Of a stretch of 25,190 bases of DNA, positions 15,903 to 23,753 are shown piece by piece (the stretch's first letter is position 1; each line of letters begins with the position of its first letter). Location of the stretch: positions 1 through 25,190 of the forward strand of contig CAZOAJ010000024.1 in NCBI GenBank assembly GCA_964577935.1, given 5' to 3'. The DNA comes from JABDGV01 sp964577935 (lineage in GTDB: Bacteria; Chlamydiota; Chlamydiia; Chlamydiales; FEN-1388). The notes under the pieces were generated by a model. That model was not told the origin of the DNA. It did no database searches and worked only from the letters and a program-made list of their open reading frames with translations. The position numbers and the translations under genes were made by a program.

Positions 15903-16757
15903 ATGTACTTTGTTCGATTTTCACCCATTATTGCCCTTTTCCTCTACATCCTTATGTATTCGAGCTGCTCAAATAATGAAAAGACGCCAAGAGCAATTTT
16001 TAGAAATAAAAACGATATTCGAGTGCCAAGGAACGCGGAAGAGGCCAAAGCAGTGGCGAATCAAAGAGAGGACCGGCTTCCGAACAAGCGATGTGAAGCT
16101 CCGGTATATCCTTGGGATGAACAGATGTTTACACTAAACTCGATTACCAAAGAATATTTCCGATGTAAAGGATCGTCGCTCAATCCTCCTCATATCATAT
16201 ACGAGAATGGAAAAGAAAAAGATAGGATTTGGGACTGCGGAGGGATCGAACGACATGGACTTCCCGTTCGAAACAATCAAGAATTCATCTACCCGGCACT
16301 TCTAGAAATACTTAACTTTGTACAATCAAGCCTTGAAAAGCCGATTATTATCACATCTGGGCATAGGTGTCCAAGCCATGAACAGTATATCGATATTAAG
16401 CAAAAGAATGTCTCCTCAAAGCACTTGATAGGAGGCGCTGCCTCATTTTTTGTTCAAGGGTTTGAAAGCCAGCCAGATAAGGTAATTCAGGAAGTTCAGA
16501 AATATTATCTTTCCAATCCCCTGTTTGCTTCCAAAAAAGAATATATTGAGTTTACGCGTTCAGAGACAAGCGATACGCAAACCTCTGCTTGGAGTAACAA
16601 GGAGATATTCATCAAATTATATCTTCCTCATGAGGGAAGAAACCTAGACAATCGCCATCCATTTGCCTATGTAGATATTCAGGTTCGGTTTGATCGGTCA
16701 TTAAACAAACCTGTAACCTTCACCTGGCAGGAAGCACAAACCTATCTCCGTAAATAA
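15903..16757 (+). CDS. Lipoprotein with degenerate M15-peptidase-like domain
   Basis: The 284-aa protein begins with a hydrophobic lipoprotein signal (IIALFLYILMYSSC, lipidated cysteine expected at C22). The C-terminal half resembles M15 D,D-peptidases: EILNFVQSSLEKPIIITSGHRCPSHEQY (about 135-162), then SSKHLIGGAASFFV (171-184) and NRHPFAYVDIQVRF (250-263). In active M15 enzymes the zinc ligands come from SxHxxGxAxD and a later histidine. Here H174 is kept, but the aspartate position is serine (S181), and the late position reads VDI rather than VHI. Peptidoglycan binding without normal catalysis is therefore a reasonable inference. Six or more cysteines outside the signal fit an oxidising periplasm. 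AGAGG precedes the ATG. The HAD gene is divergent, with overlapping upstream DNA. Confidence 0.7.
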   Translation: MYFVRFSPIIALFLYILMYSSCSNNEKTPRAIFRNKNDIRVPRNAEEAKAVANQREDRLPNKRCEAPVYPWDEQMFTLNSITKEYFRCKGSSLNPPHIIYENGKEKDRIWDCGGIERHGLPVRNNQEFIYPALLEILNFVQSSLEKPIIITSGHRCPSHEQYIDIKQKNVSSKHLIGGAASFFVQGFESQPDKVIQEVQKYYLSNPLFASKKEYIEFTRSETSDTQTSAWSNKEIFIKLYLPHEGRNLDNRHPFAYVDIQVRFDRSLNKPVTFTWQEAQTYLRK

Positions 16758-16765
16758 TGCAAAAC

Positions 16766-16795
16766 AAGAGAGGGAACCAAACAGTCCCCTCTCTT
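16766..16795. terminator. Bidirectional terminator hairpin between convergent genes
   Basis: AAGAGAGGG (16766-16774) pairs with CCCTCTCTT (16787-16795) around a 12-base loop. Read on the reverse strand it is followed by GTTTTGC, the better T run, so it probably mainly ends the collagen-like gene transcript. It also lies nine bases after the M15-like gene stop. Confidence 0.75.
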
Positions 16796-16803
16796 CTCAA
16801 GAA

Positions 16804-17865
16804 TTATGGAGTATAGCTCCCAATAACTACTTTAGAACCTCTGGAAATGGTTGCTTCATTTCCAAAAATTCCACCTGGAACAAAACACTGATTCGTGTAG
16901 GCATCCACGATCAAAGATTGATCAGGTCCGGCAAACTGACCTGAGATCACAGATTGAATTATTCCAACTGGGGCATCGAAGTCTATAGGCATACTTTGAA
17001 CTTCCAATCCATTTTCAAGAGCGCACTGAAAGATGCTTCCATAGGAGAAAATCTCTAGAGGCTCTGCAAATATAGATGATTGAGCTTTGTTTAAAATAAG
17101 ACCATCACCAGACACTTTTCCGGAAAATAGGCTATTTAACACGTCAAGTTCAACTGAACCTTGTACGCAAAACATGCATCCAAGATCTACACCTGATACG
17201 CTCATATGAGCTAGTTGCTGGCTTCTGTTATAAACATGAATACCGCCATAGATGTTCATTGCAACAGAAGAATTTTGTCCCATGACGCCTTGCGCCGCTT
17301 GAGAGATCAAAAGTGAAGGCTCAAAACCATCGAATGCCGTTTGTTCTGAAATTGTCCAGGTGATGTTACCGAGGCGACAATCTCCACTATCACCTCCAAA
17401 ACGAGACCCAATCTCTACAGGGCCTAAAGCGACTATCGATATCCTACATAAATCCTGAATAACAATATCTTCTTCGTAGCTGCCAGGATTCACATAAATG
17501 ACCGTTGGTTCAAAAGGGTCTCTTCCGGAAGATTTAGCTGCATTAAGTGCCTGCTGAATTGTTGAAAATGGTGCCGCAATTGACCCATTGCTTTCTTTAA
17601 ACCCTGACTGATATGAGCTATCAACATAGTATACAAAACCTGTAACGGGAACTTCACAAGAATCTCCCTTATCCCCTTTATCGCCTTTAGGGCCTTGAGG
17701 ACCTGGCTCCCCTCTATCGCCTTTGGGTCCTTTAAACCAGTCAAAAATACAGAGACCCTTAGACACAACGGAGGTATTGCCAATTTCTTTGATGTCATAC
17801 CCATGCACAAGCGTAGGAATACATGATATGAGGGCCAATATAGAAAATACGGTGAGTTTGCGCAT
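16804..17865 (-). CDS. Secreted collagen-repeat protein with C-terminal beta-helix-like domain
   Basis: The 353-aa product has a signal peptide (MRKLTVFSILALISCIPTLVHG, residues 1-22). Then eight uninterrupted Gly-X-Y triplets occupy residues 46-69 (GPKGDRGEPGPQGPKGDKGD and GDS at the end). A larger domain from about residue 75 opens with GFVYYVDSSYQSG and SIAAPFSTIQQALNAAKSSG, the start typical of right-handed parallel beta-helix (pectate-lyase-like, DUF1565-type) proteins, and continues as short repeated strands. No catalytic motif is recognised, so it is more likely a structural or adhesive surface protein. Eight triplets are very short for a stable triple helix; the tract may nucleate trimerisation. 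A good AGGAG site precedes the ATG. Host-collagen mimicry or adhesion is inference. Confidence 0.8.
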   Translation of the reverse strand: MRKLTVFSILALISCIPTLVHGYDIKEIGNTSVVSKGLCIFDWFKGPKGDRGEPGPQGPKGDKGDKGDSCEVPVTGFVYYVDSSYQSGFKESNGSIAAPFSTIQQALNAAKSSGRDPFEPTVIYVNPGSYEEDIVIQDLCRISIVALGPVEIGSRFGGDSGDCRLGNITWTISEQTAFDGFEPSLLISQAAQGVMGQNSSVAMNIYGGIHVYNRSQQLAHMSVSGVDLGCMFCVQGSVELDVLNSLFSGKVSGDGLILNKAQSSIFAEPLEIFSYGSIFQCALENGLEVQSMPIDFDAPVGIIQSVISGQFAGPDQSLIVDAYTNQCFVPGGIFGNEATISRGSKVVIGSYTP

Positions 17866-18052
17866 TAAAATGCTCCTAATTGCACGTGTTACATCTACTT
17901 AATGCGTCTAGATCATGTAAAAATACAAATATTTTCTACACACTGTTAAGAAACAGAGCTTAAGAAATTTAAAAACGACCAAGCCTCGAAAGGGGAAATT
18001 ATAGCAATAAAAGAACCTCCTCATGTAGGATTCTTGCATATTTCTTAGATCT

Positions 18053-18135
18053 GCCGGTGTGGTGGAATGGTAGACGCGGTAGACTCAAAATCTACTCAGG
18101 GCAACCTGGTGCTGGTTCGAGTCCGGCCATCGGCA
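18053..18135 (+). tRNA. tRNA-Leu(CAA)
   Basis: A class II tRNA of 83 nt: acceptor stem GCCGGTG with CATCGGC (one G-U pair), anticodon stem GTAGA/TCTAC around loop CTCAAAA with anticodon CAA at 18086-18088, a long variable arm CAGG-GCAA-CCTG, and T arm GCTGG-TTCGAGT-CCGGC. The discriminator is A. CCA is not encoded, unlike the CAT tRNA at the left end. A strong terminator follows directly. Confidence 0.96.
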
Positions 18136-18140
18136 ATAAA

Positions 18141-18175
18141 ACCCGAATAGCTTCAAAAACTATTCGGGTTTTTTG
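18141..18175 (+). terminator. Rho-independent terminator of tRNA-Leu
   Basis: ACCCGAATAG (18141-18150) and CTATTCGGGT (18160-18169) form a perfect 10-bp stem with a 9-base loop, extended by AAA/TTT pairs and followed by a T run. It begins five bases after the tRNA. Confidence 0.95.
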
Positions 18176-18358
18176 TTTTTAGTCGCATTGATCTGAAAGC
18201 ATTAATTCCTACAAAATCGATTCATGGCTTCTAGAGTTTTATTGCCATTTTAGAGTCAGACCAATTTTCGAAAGATCCTTCCCAAAGCTCGCACGAGCAA
18301 ACACAAGACAATTATATAATAAAAATAAAACTTGCTTTCTGAAATGCTCAGTTTGATG

Positions 18359-18392
18359 TATAGAAATTTTTCAATTCTATAAGGATTCTATA
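18359..18392 (+). promoter_or_regulatory. Possible start-occluding RNA switch in the leader of the kelch-like gene
   Basis: TATAGAA (18359-18365) is complementary both to TTCTATA at 18375-18381, which leaves the AAGGA ribosome site free, and to an identical TTCTATA at 18386-18392, which would enclose AAGGA in a loop and pair the first base of the ATG. The stems are AT-rich and weak, so thermosensitivity or chance are both possible. Confidence 0.3.
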
Positions 18393-19969
18393 TGTCCAAG
18401 AAATTGTTATTTATGTCCCTCTTTTTAACAACAATTTCATTGAGTTGCTACGGACAATGCGGTCCATGCAATAATCAAACCACAAATATATCAATTCCGC
18501 TTCCGGATGATTCTTTGCCCTATCAAGTATCTGTAGAGGAGGCAGACTTCAGCTTACCTGTTGGCCTCCAGTCGTTCGCATTAGCCATATACGAGGGAGA
18601 GTGGCTCTTTATTGCCGGCAGAACCAACGGTCTTCATAACGTAAACAGCTCTACAGAAAGACCTAACTCTTTTCCTGTAAGACACCAAAACACAGACGTT
18701 TATGTCATTAATCCCACGAAGAAGAAGCATTACAAACGTTCTCTTCATGATCATTCCGCCAAACTCTCCCAAGAGCAGATAGATCTTCTTTCCGTCACAA
18801 ACTCCTTCTTCAGCCAAACTGATGATGGAAAAACTCTTTACATGATCGGAGGATATGGAATCGACACTGCGACAGGAACTATGGGGACCAAACCCGCATT
18901 AACTGCCATCGATGTCCCAAAATTGATAGCTTGGGTAAAGAAAAAGCCATGCTCAGGCCACGCATCAGACTGCTTCCGATTTGCATTTCACCCCATTTTG
19001 CAATTAACTGGAGGAAAAATGCTCAAGGGCAATAAGCCTGGGACCTATTTGCTTGCTCTTGGTCAAAACTTTTCCGGCTACTACACAACCTCCTCCAACG
19101 GCGACTATTCGATGCAGATACGCCGAATCAAGATCATCGATAACTGCCATGAACTACGTGTAAAATCTTATAAACAGCCAGATCCTCTCCCTACATATCG
19201 AAGAAGAGATTTGAATGTTGTCCCGGTCGTTAAAAAGAAAGGGAAAGACTACAAAATGTCTTATGTCGCCTTATCCGGCGTATTTACACCTGGAAACGAT
19301 TTAGATAATCCCGGGGCCTGGACAGTGCCCATCGAAATTGAGGCGAATGGATCTTCACATATGTTAGATCCAAATAACCCAAAAACAATAGCACAAGCCA
19401 TGAACAATTATGACTGCGCTAACTTAGGCCTTTATTCAAAAAAGAGAGACAGTATGTACACTCTCCTTTTTGGTGGTATTAGCTCAGCGATCTTTAGCGA
19501 CGGTGATTGTGAAAACAGCTGCATAGCACTTATTCCGAACCCAGGAAATATCTTCACAACCTGCTGTAATTTACCCTTTACAAATGATATCACAACTATA
19601 AAGATCGACAAACATGGAATTTATAACCAATATTTCATGAAATCGAAATTTCCCACGATTCATGTTCCGCACCCAGCTTCTTTATATTGTAGCGCAGATC
19701 CCTTCCCACCAAACGCTCCAAGAGTCTATTACTTTGGTTCTGAAGCTGCTTTTATCCACAATGAAGAGCTATCGACATATCCGAACGGGGTCCTAGCGTT
19801 TGATAAATTAAAACACCACAGAACCTTTTTAGGATACATTGTAGGAGGGATCGCAAGCACGATTCTGGACACAAATTGTGTGACAGATACGATTGCCTCT
19901 CCCTATATTTTTAAGGTCTATATCTCTCCAAAATGCAGCTCTGAGTCAAGCTCTGATAGTTCAGATTGA
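18392..19969 (+). CDS. Secreted kelch-like beta-propeller protein
   Basis: The 525-aa product begins with an export signal (KKLLFMSLFLTTISLSCYG). The body has kelch-like blades: blocks such as ALAIYEGEWLFIAGRTNG followed by TDVYVINP, then FFSQTDDGKTLYMIGGYG with LTAIDVPK, then GTYLLALGQN, then LYSKKRDSMYTLLFGGIS, each a strand pair with GG or AGR near its end. That pattern suggests a propeller of five to seven blades, but I cannot count them firmly. Many cysteines (GQCGPC, CCN, DGDCENSC) imply disulfides outside the cytosol. The tail is serine/aspartate-rich (SSESSSDSSD). No catalytic motif is seen; binding or adhesion is likely. AAGGA precedes the start. It ends convergent with the F-box gene, with a hairpin between them. 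Confidence 0.65.
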   Translation: MSKKLLFMSLFLTTISLSCYGQCGPCNNQTTNISIPLPDDSLPYQVSVEEADFSLPVGLQSFALAIYEGEWLFIAGRTNGLHNVNSSTERPNSFPVRHQNTDVYVINPTKKKHYKRSLHDHSAKLSQEQIDLLSVTNSFFSQTDDGKTLYMIGGYGIDTATGTMGTKPALTAIDVPKLIAWVKKKPCSGHASDCFRFAFHPILQLTGGKMLKGNKPGTYLLALGQNFSGYYTTSSNGDYSMQIRRIKIIDNCHELRVKSYKQPDPLPTYRRRDLNVVPVVKKKGKDYKMSYVALSGVFTPGNDLDNPGAWTVPIEIEANGSSHMLDPNNPKTIAQAMNNYDCANLGLYSKKRDSMYTLLFGGISSAIFSDGDCENSCIALIPNPGNIFTTCCNLPFTNDITTIKIDKHGIYNQYFMKSKFPTIHVPHPASLYCSADPFPPNAPRVYYFGSEAAFIHNEELSTYPNGVLAFDKLKHHRTFLGYIVGGIASTILDTNCVTDTIASPYIFKVYISPKCSSESSSDSSD

Positions 19970-20002
19970 ACAGTAAACTAGTATAGCACTGAAAACCTCA
20001 GC

Positions 20003-20038
20003 AATCAAACCCGGAGAACTTACTCTTCGGGTTTGATT
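20003..20038. terminator. Bidirectional terminator hairpin
   Basis: AATCAAACCCG (20003-20013) pairs perfectly with CGGGTTTGATT (20028-20038), with further GAG/CTC pairing in the loop. It lies 33 bases after the kelch-like gene stop and before the end of the convergent F-box gene. The following T run is poor on both strands. Confidence 0.7.
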
Positions 20039-20085
20039 TATAAAAAAAGAGACATCGAAAGCCGCAAGTCACAATGTCCCCTCAG

Positions 20086-21873
20086 CTAATCATAATAGTA
20101 AGGGATCAGATCAGCTTCATGAACCACATTTTCATGTGTAAATTGTTTTAATGATGGGAGCAGTTCTTTCGCTTTTCTTACACCATCTTTCGACACATAA
20201 GTGCTTTCGATATTGAGAGTACATAAGGTACCGCTCTGATGAGCAATGATTGAACTAATAGTCTCATCGTCAATATAGCATGAGCGACTTAAGTTAAGTT
20301 CCGAAAAGGTTCCATTCTCGATAATTCCATCTAAATGCCCTGGGCTAAAATCTAGATATGGCTCATTCGTAAAACGTACTGGGTTTATCAGAGAAAAAGA
20401 GCGCAGCTTAGATGGCAAGTTTTTGGAAAAAGCTTCAAGAAACACCTGAGTGAGCTGAGACTCTGATATAACGAATTTTGTAAGATTCGGCGCATTAATT
20501 GGATTCTTTATTATTGCTTTTTTAAGCTCTAACTCTTGAACGTGCGGAAAACAATCAATCAATTTTTGTGTAACCTCAAAAAGGTTGCCTGTGATGGATA
20601 ACTTTAAACACGGTATTATGATTTGTTTGCTCGTAAGGGATTGAATAAGCTCTTGTGTAAAGTACCCCATATTATCGCATTGAATCGAAGAAATCTTTGG
20701 AGAAAGCTTTTCAAGAGCGTATCGAAATAGAAGCCTATCCAAATCCTTTGGCTGTTCAAAAGGATTCTCCAATTGAGCTGTGACAAGAGAAACCGCCTTA
20801 AGCTGTGGAATTAAGGAGAGTTGCTCAAGAGCGTGCGACATATCATTGCAATGTTTCTGGTCACCAACTTCGATGAGATCCAGAGTCACTTCAATTTGTT
20901 TCAACTTTGGCAAACTATTCGCTAAAATCGCCAACGATTGAACCCCCTCTGAGCTTAACGACATGTCATTAATCGTAAGTATTTGTAATGAAGAAGCATC
21001 CAAAAGAGCTGTCGCTTCCTCGCTACAGTTTCCATTGAGAAAAAGTGTCAAACATTCAAGCTGAGGAAGTTGCTGAACAACAGCTCTGAGGAATTCAGAG
21101 AGATTGATATTAGACCTTAGGCAAAGTTTTTTAATAAAACTGCAATTCCCAAGTTTGGATAGCATATTTGGAAGGTCTGTATCATCTATTGAATCTACAT
21201 GGTTGCAGGTAAGGTCGAGCTCTTCGAGTTGAGAAGAGGTATTCTCTTCGATATTTTTTAATAAAAGTTCACAGTCTTGAATCTTGAGTTTTTTAATCTC
21301 CTTGTTTTTGAAAACTTTGTCTAAAAACAATTCATCTGCAATATCTTCATAGAGCCTTGGTTTAAATATAAGCTTTGACAAATGAGGAAGAAGAGCTATT
21401 TTTTCTATGTGATCATATTCAAAATTACTCTCTTTTAAGATAAGTGATTCGAGGTTTGGGCAAATTTTTAGTGCCCAGTCGAACTTATATTTAGGCCTTA
21501 GAGACATACCCGACAGATCTAATTCTTTTACGAGCTCACCAATCTTATTCAGTGCGGCTTTCACTTGTTGGGGAGCTCCTGTAAATCCAGCTTTATAACC
21601 CACCATCTCTTGGATCATATGAGGGTACAAATATTGTTCAGGCGGGATTTTTTGGAACTTCTTGCAAGTACTTCTTAAGCGGTATGTCTCTCTCAAATTG
21701 AGAGAACCAAAAATCATAGTTATAAGTTCTTCAGGAAGAGTCATAAGAGAGGGTGTCTTTTGGATTATGCCCACTTGAAGAGGCTGGTAAGAAGGTGCAC
21801 TTATGAAAGTTTCAAATTGAGATGTAATTTGAGAGCTAATTTGAGACCACATGTCAAAACAACAAGCAAACAT
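20086..21873 (-). CDS. F-box / leucine-rich-repeat protein, candidate translocated effector
   Basis: About 595 aa from the ATG at 21873; an in-frame TTG at 21882 is an alternative and neither has a clear ribosome site. Residues about 44-77 read MTLPEELITMIFGSLNLRET and then YRLRSTCKKFQKI, a canonical eukaryotic F-box (LPxEl...iF..L...d...lr.tCk.f). From about residue 110 to the end it consists of leucine-rich repeats, for example SQLEELDLTCNHVDSI, LPQLECLTLFLNGN, SSLQILTINDMSLSSEGVQS, FSELNLSRSCYIDDETISSI and LCTLNIESTYVSKDGV, in the FBXL/AMN1-like style. In eukaryotes such proteins join SKP1-cullin ubiquitin ligases to substrates. No signal peptide is present, consistent with type III export, though secretion is inference. 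Amoeba-associated Chlamydiae are known to carry expanded F-box families. Confidence 0.85.
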   Translation of the reverse strand: MFACCFDMWSQISSQITSQFETFISAPSYQPLQVGIIQKTPSLMTLPEELITMIFGSLNLRETYRLRSTCKKFQKIPPEQYLYPHMIQEMVGYKAGFTGAPQQVKAALNKIGELVKELDLSGMSLRPKYKFDWALKICPNLESLILKESNFEYDHIEKIALLPHLSKLIFKPRLYEDIADELFLDKVFKNKEIKKLKIQDCELLLKNIEENTSSQLEELDLTCNHVDSIDDTDLPNMLSKLGNCSFIKKLCLRSNINLSEFLRAVVQQLPQLECLTLFLNGNCSEEATALLDASSLQILTINDMSLSSEGVQSLAILANSLPKLKQIEVTLDLIEVGDQKHCNDMSHALEQLSLIPQLKAVSLVTAQLENPFEQPKDLDRLLFRYALEKLSPKISSIQCDNMGYFTQELIQSLTSKQIIIPCLKLSITGNLFEVTQKLIDCFPHVQELELKKAIIKNPINAPNLTKFVISESQLTQVFLEAFSKNLPSKLRSFSLINPVRFTNEPYLDFSPGHLDGIIENGTFSELNLSRSCYIDDETISSIIAHQSGTLCTLNIESTYVSKDGVRKAKELLPSLKQFTHENVVHEADLIPYYYD

Positions 21874-22029
21874 ATTGATCAACTTTTGTACATTTTTTAG
21901 TTTTTTAAAAAATCATATACTATCAGAACTTGCGATCATTTACTAACGAGCTAGAGCTTATTCACAAAAAATCAAACGGCTATATCGAGCTCACTTTTTG
22001 ACAACCTGGTGTATCGAAGCTCAGGAACT

Positions 22030-22440
22030 TTAACATCCAGTCCCTGACATGAGACGCCAAGGGATCAAATGCTTTGTTTCCACTGTATAGGTTTTATCGG
22101 AAAGCACATCTACCCAATTGGTGACGAAATCGGGATTTCCTTTATTGTTTATCCACACAAGAATACGAAAGTACTCTGCCTTTTTTGGTATTCTTAAAGT
22201 TACAGTTCCAGACTGATTGATCATTTTCAATGTCTCTGGCTTCAACTTAATCCCATGAACTATCGCTTGATTAGCCTTATCAACTTCTTTTGCAGATGTT
22301 GCCCATTGAATTGCGATTTTGGATTTTTCATTTCTATTGGGATGTCGAGTGTGATTGATCAGGACAAAATTTTCAGCAAAAACAGTTGTCGCTATCAATG
22401 ATAGTAGAAAAAACAGAATGAACTTTTTCATCTTCATCAT
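22030..22440 (-). CDS. Small exported protein of unknown function
   Basis: The 136-aa product starts with a clear signal peptide (KKFILFFLLSLIATTVFA). Three ATGs lie close together (22440, 22437, 22431); AGGT just upstream suits the first two. The mature part, about 113 residues from ENFVLINHTRHPNRNEKS, is a beta-rich domain with an immunoglobulin-like strand pattern (TVTLRIPKKAEYFRILVWINNKG) and one C-terminal cysteine. I do not recognise a family. It begins 12 bases after the acetamidase-like gene and is probably co-transcribed with it, so it may be a periplasmic partner, but nothing in the sequence proves that. Confidence 0.6.
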   Translation of the reverse strand: MMKMKKFILFFLLSLIATTVFAENFVLINHTRHPNRNEKSKIAIQWATSAKEVDKANQAIVHGIKLKPETLKMINQSGTVTLRIPKKAEYFRILVWINNKGNPDFVTNWVDVLSDKTYTVETKHLIPWRLMSGTGC

Positions 22441-22452
22441 AGTACCTACTTG

Positions 22453-23655
22453 TTATTCAACAGTTAGTCCTTCTTGATGGACGCATGAGGCTTTTTTGTG
22501 TCTCTTAGGCGGCTTTAATGGAAAAACTCCCTCAGAACATAAAGTGAGACTTCTCCCAACCCCCTTGAATGGTTCTTTGGGGATGTGAACGGTTACATTT
22601 TTGATTACATTGACGGCTTCGGCAATTTCAAAATCACCTACCATACTCAAGAATTGATAACTTTCTTCAGGAGTAAAGCCTTGTGTATAGACGAGAAAGT
22701 CAATCGCATTTCTCGATGCAAGCTTCATAGCCTCAAAAAGGTCCTTATTTAATCCCACAATCATCCAATGTGTCGAATTTTCGATTATGGGCCACGTAAA
22801 TGCATTCTCACCTCGTCTTTTTGTTTCGTCAAATACCCCCTCTGCTCTCAGATCTTTCCTTACAATAAACTGCATTTTGATTGCTTCATATGAGGTTTCA
22901 AGAGCTGTTATATCTATCTCACCATTGCTCTGCATGGCATGCGAATCTCCAGTCCATACGAGCGCTCCTTTTTGAAATACAGGGAGAAAAAGAATCGACC
23001 CTGCCTGAAGCTCAGGTTGGTCTAAATTACCGCCGAAAGGACCTGGTGGAACTGAATTAAATTCGCCAGGAACAGGTTGTCCCATATGTTTATGTATGTT
23101 GACAGGCCAAGCTTCTGGCCAGTCAAGAGGCGGAGCTACCGCTACAATTCCAGGAAATGGTTTCAACTGCAGACACACACCATCTATAAATTGGGTTGTG
23201 GTTCTATCTTTATTGTATTTAAAATATTTGATCCTCGGCTTTGTGAATTCAGATAAAATACCTTGGGTTGGGCTTAAAAAATTATACCCAAAGTCATTGA
23301 GCTTGATATCTAGAATTCGAATCTCAAGCACATCGCCTGGCTCAGCACCCTCGACATAAACAGGGCCTGTCAAACTGTGCATGCCACGTCTTTTCTGGAT
23401 ATGATGCTTCTCATAAAAAGCTGCCACATCTGCAGGCGTTGTTTTGTTAAAAACCATTTCATGAAGACAACTATTCCATGTCTCGAGTGACACACTATCT
23501 CCAGAGCGAATTTTCACTACCGGTGGCTTATTCAGCTCATAAAGCCCAAGCGTTACTGATTCCGATGTTGCTGCAACTCTATATGTTTTTCCGAAAAGGA
23601 CAGAAAGATGAAATGAAGCTATGAATAATGAGAAAAACGTTATTTTCTTCAGCAT
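22453..23655 (-). CDS. Exported acetamidase/formamidase-family protein
   Basis: The 400-aa product has a signal peptide (KKITFFSLFIASFHLSVLFG). The rest matches the FmdA/AmdA family, which hydrolyses formamide or acetamide to the acid plus ammonia: HSLTGPVYVEGAEPGDVLEIRI in the first half, then GPFGGNLDQPELQAGSILFL and VWTGDSHAMQSNGEIDITALE in the second, and AIDFLVYTQGFTPEESYQFLS near the end. In typical members the second-half block reads GDxHAAQGDGE; here GD is replaced by SN, so activity or specificity may differ. Most family members are cytosolic, so export is unusual. AGG precedes the ATG at good spacing. It is followed closely by the small exported protein gene. Family call solid; substrate unknown. 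Confidence 0.8.
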   Translation of the reverse strand: MLKKITFFSLFIASFHLSVLFGKTYRVAATSESVTLGLYELNKPPVVKIRSGDSVSLETWNSCLHEMVFNKTTPADVAAFYEKHHIQKRRGMHSLTGPVYVEGAEPGDVLEIRILDIKLNDFGYNFLSPTQGILSEFTKPRIKYFKYNKDRTTTQFIDGVCLQLKPFPGIVAVAPPLDWPEAWPVNIHKHMGQPVPGEFNSVPPGPFGGNLDQPELQAGSILFLPVFQKGALVWTGDSHAMQSNGEIDITALETSYEAIKMQFIVRKDLRAEGVFDETKRRGENAFTWPIIENSTHWMIVGLNKDLFEAMKLASRNAIDFLVYTQGFTPEESYQFLSMVGDFEIAEAVNVIKNVTVHIPKEPFKGVGRSLTLCSEGVFPLKPPKRHKKASCVHQEGLTVE

Positions 23656-23753
23656 TTTCGTGCCTAATAGATATTAAGTTGATCTATGCGCGATTCACTT
23701 AAAGAATGGCAAGAAATATTTTGAATTAAAAAATAGATTGATGAAATAGATTT

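Noticed and set aside
18008..18034. Hairpin AAGAACCT / AGGATTCTT just before tRNA-Leu
   Set aside because: The stem has a bulge and no T run, and no gene ends just upstream on this strand.
18053..18135. tRNA-Leu as an integration site for a mobile island
   Set aside because: No repeat of the tRNA 3' end and no integrase or transposase is visible in the window.
18315..18320. TATAAT upstream of the kelch-like gene
   Set aside because: No -35-like hexamer at proper spacing in very AT-rich DNA; not distinguishable from background.
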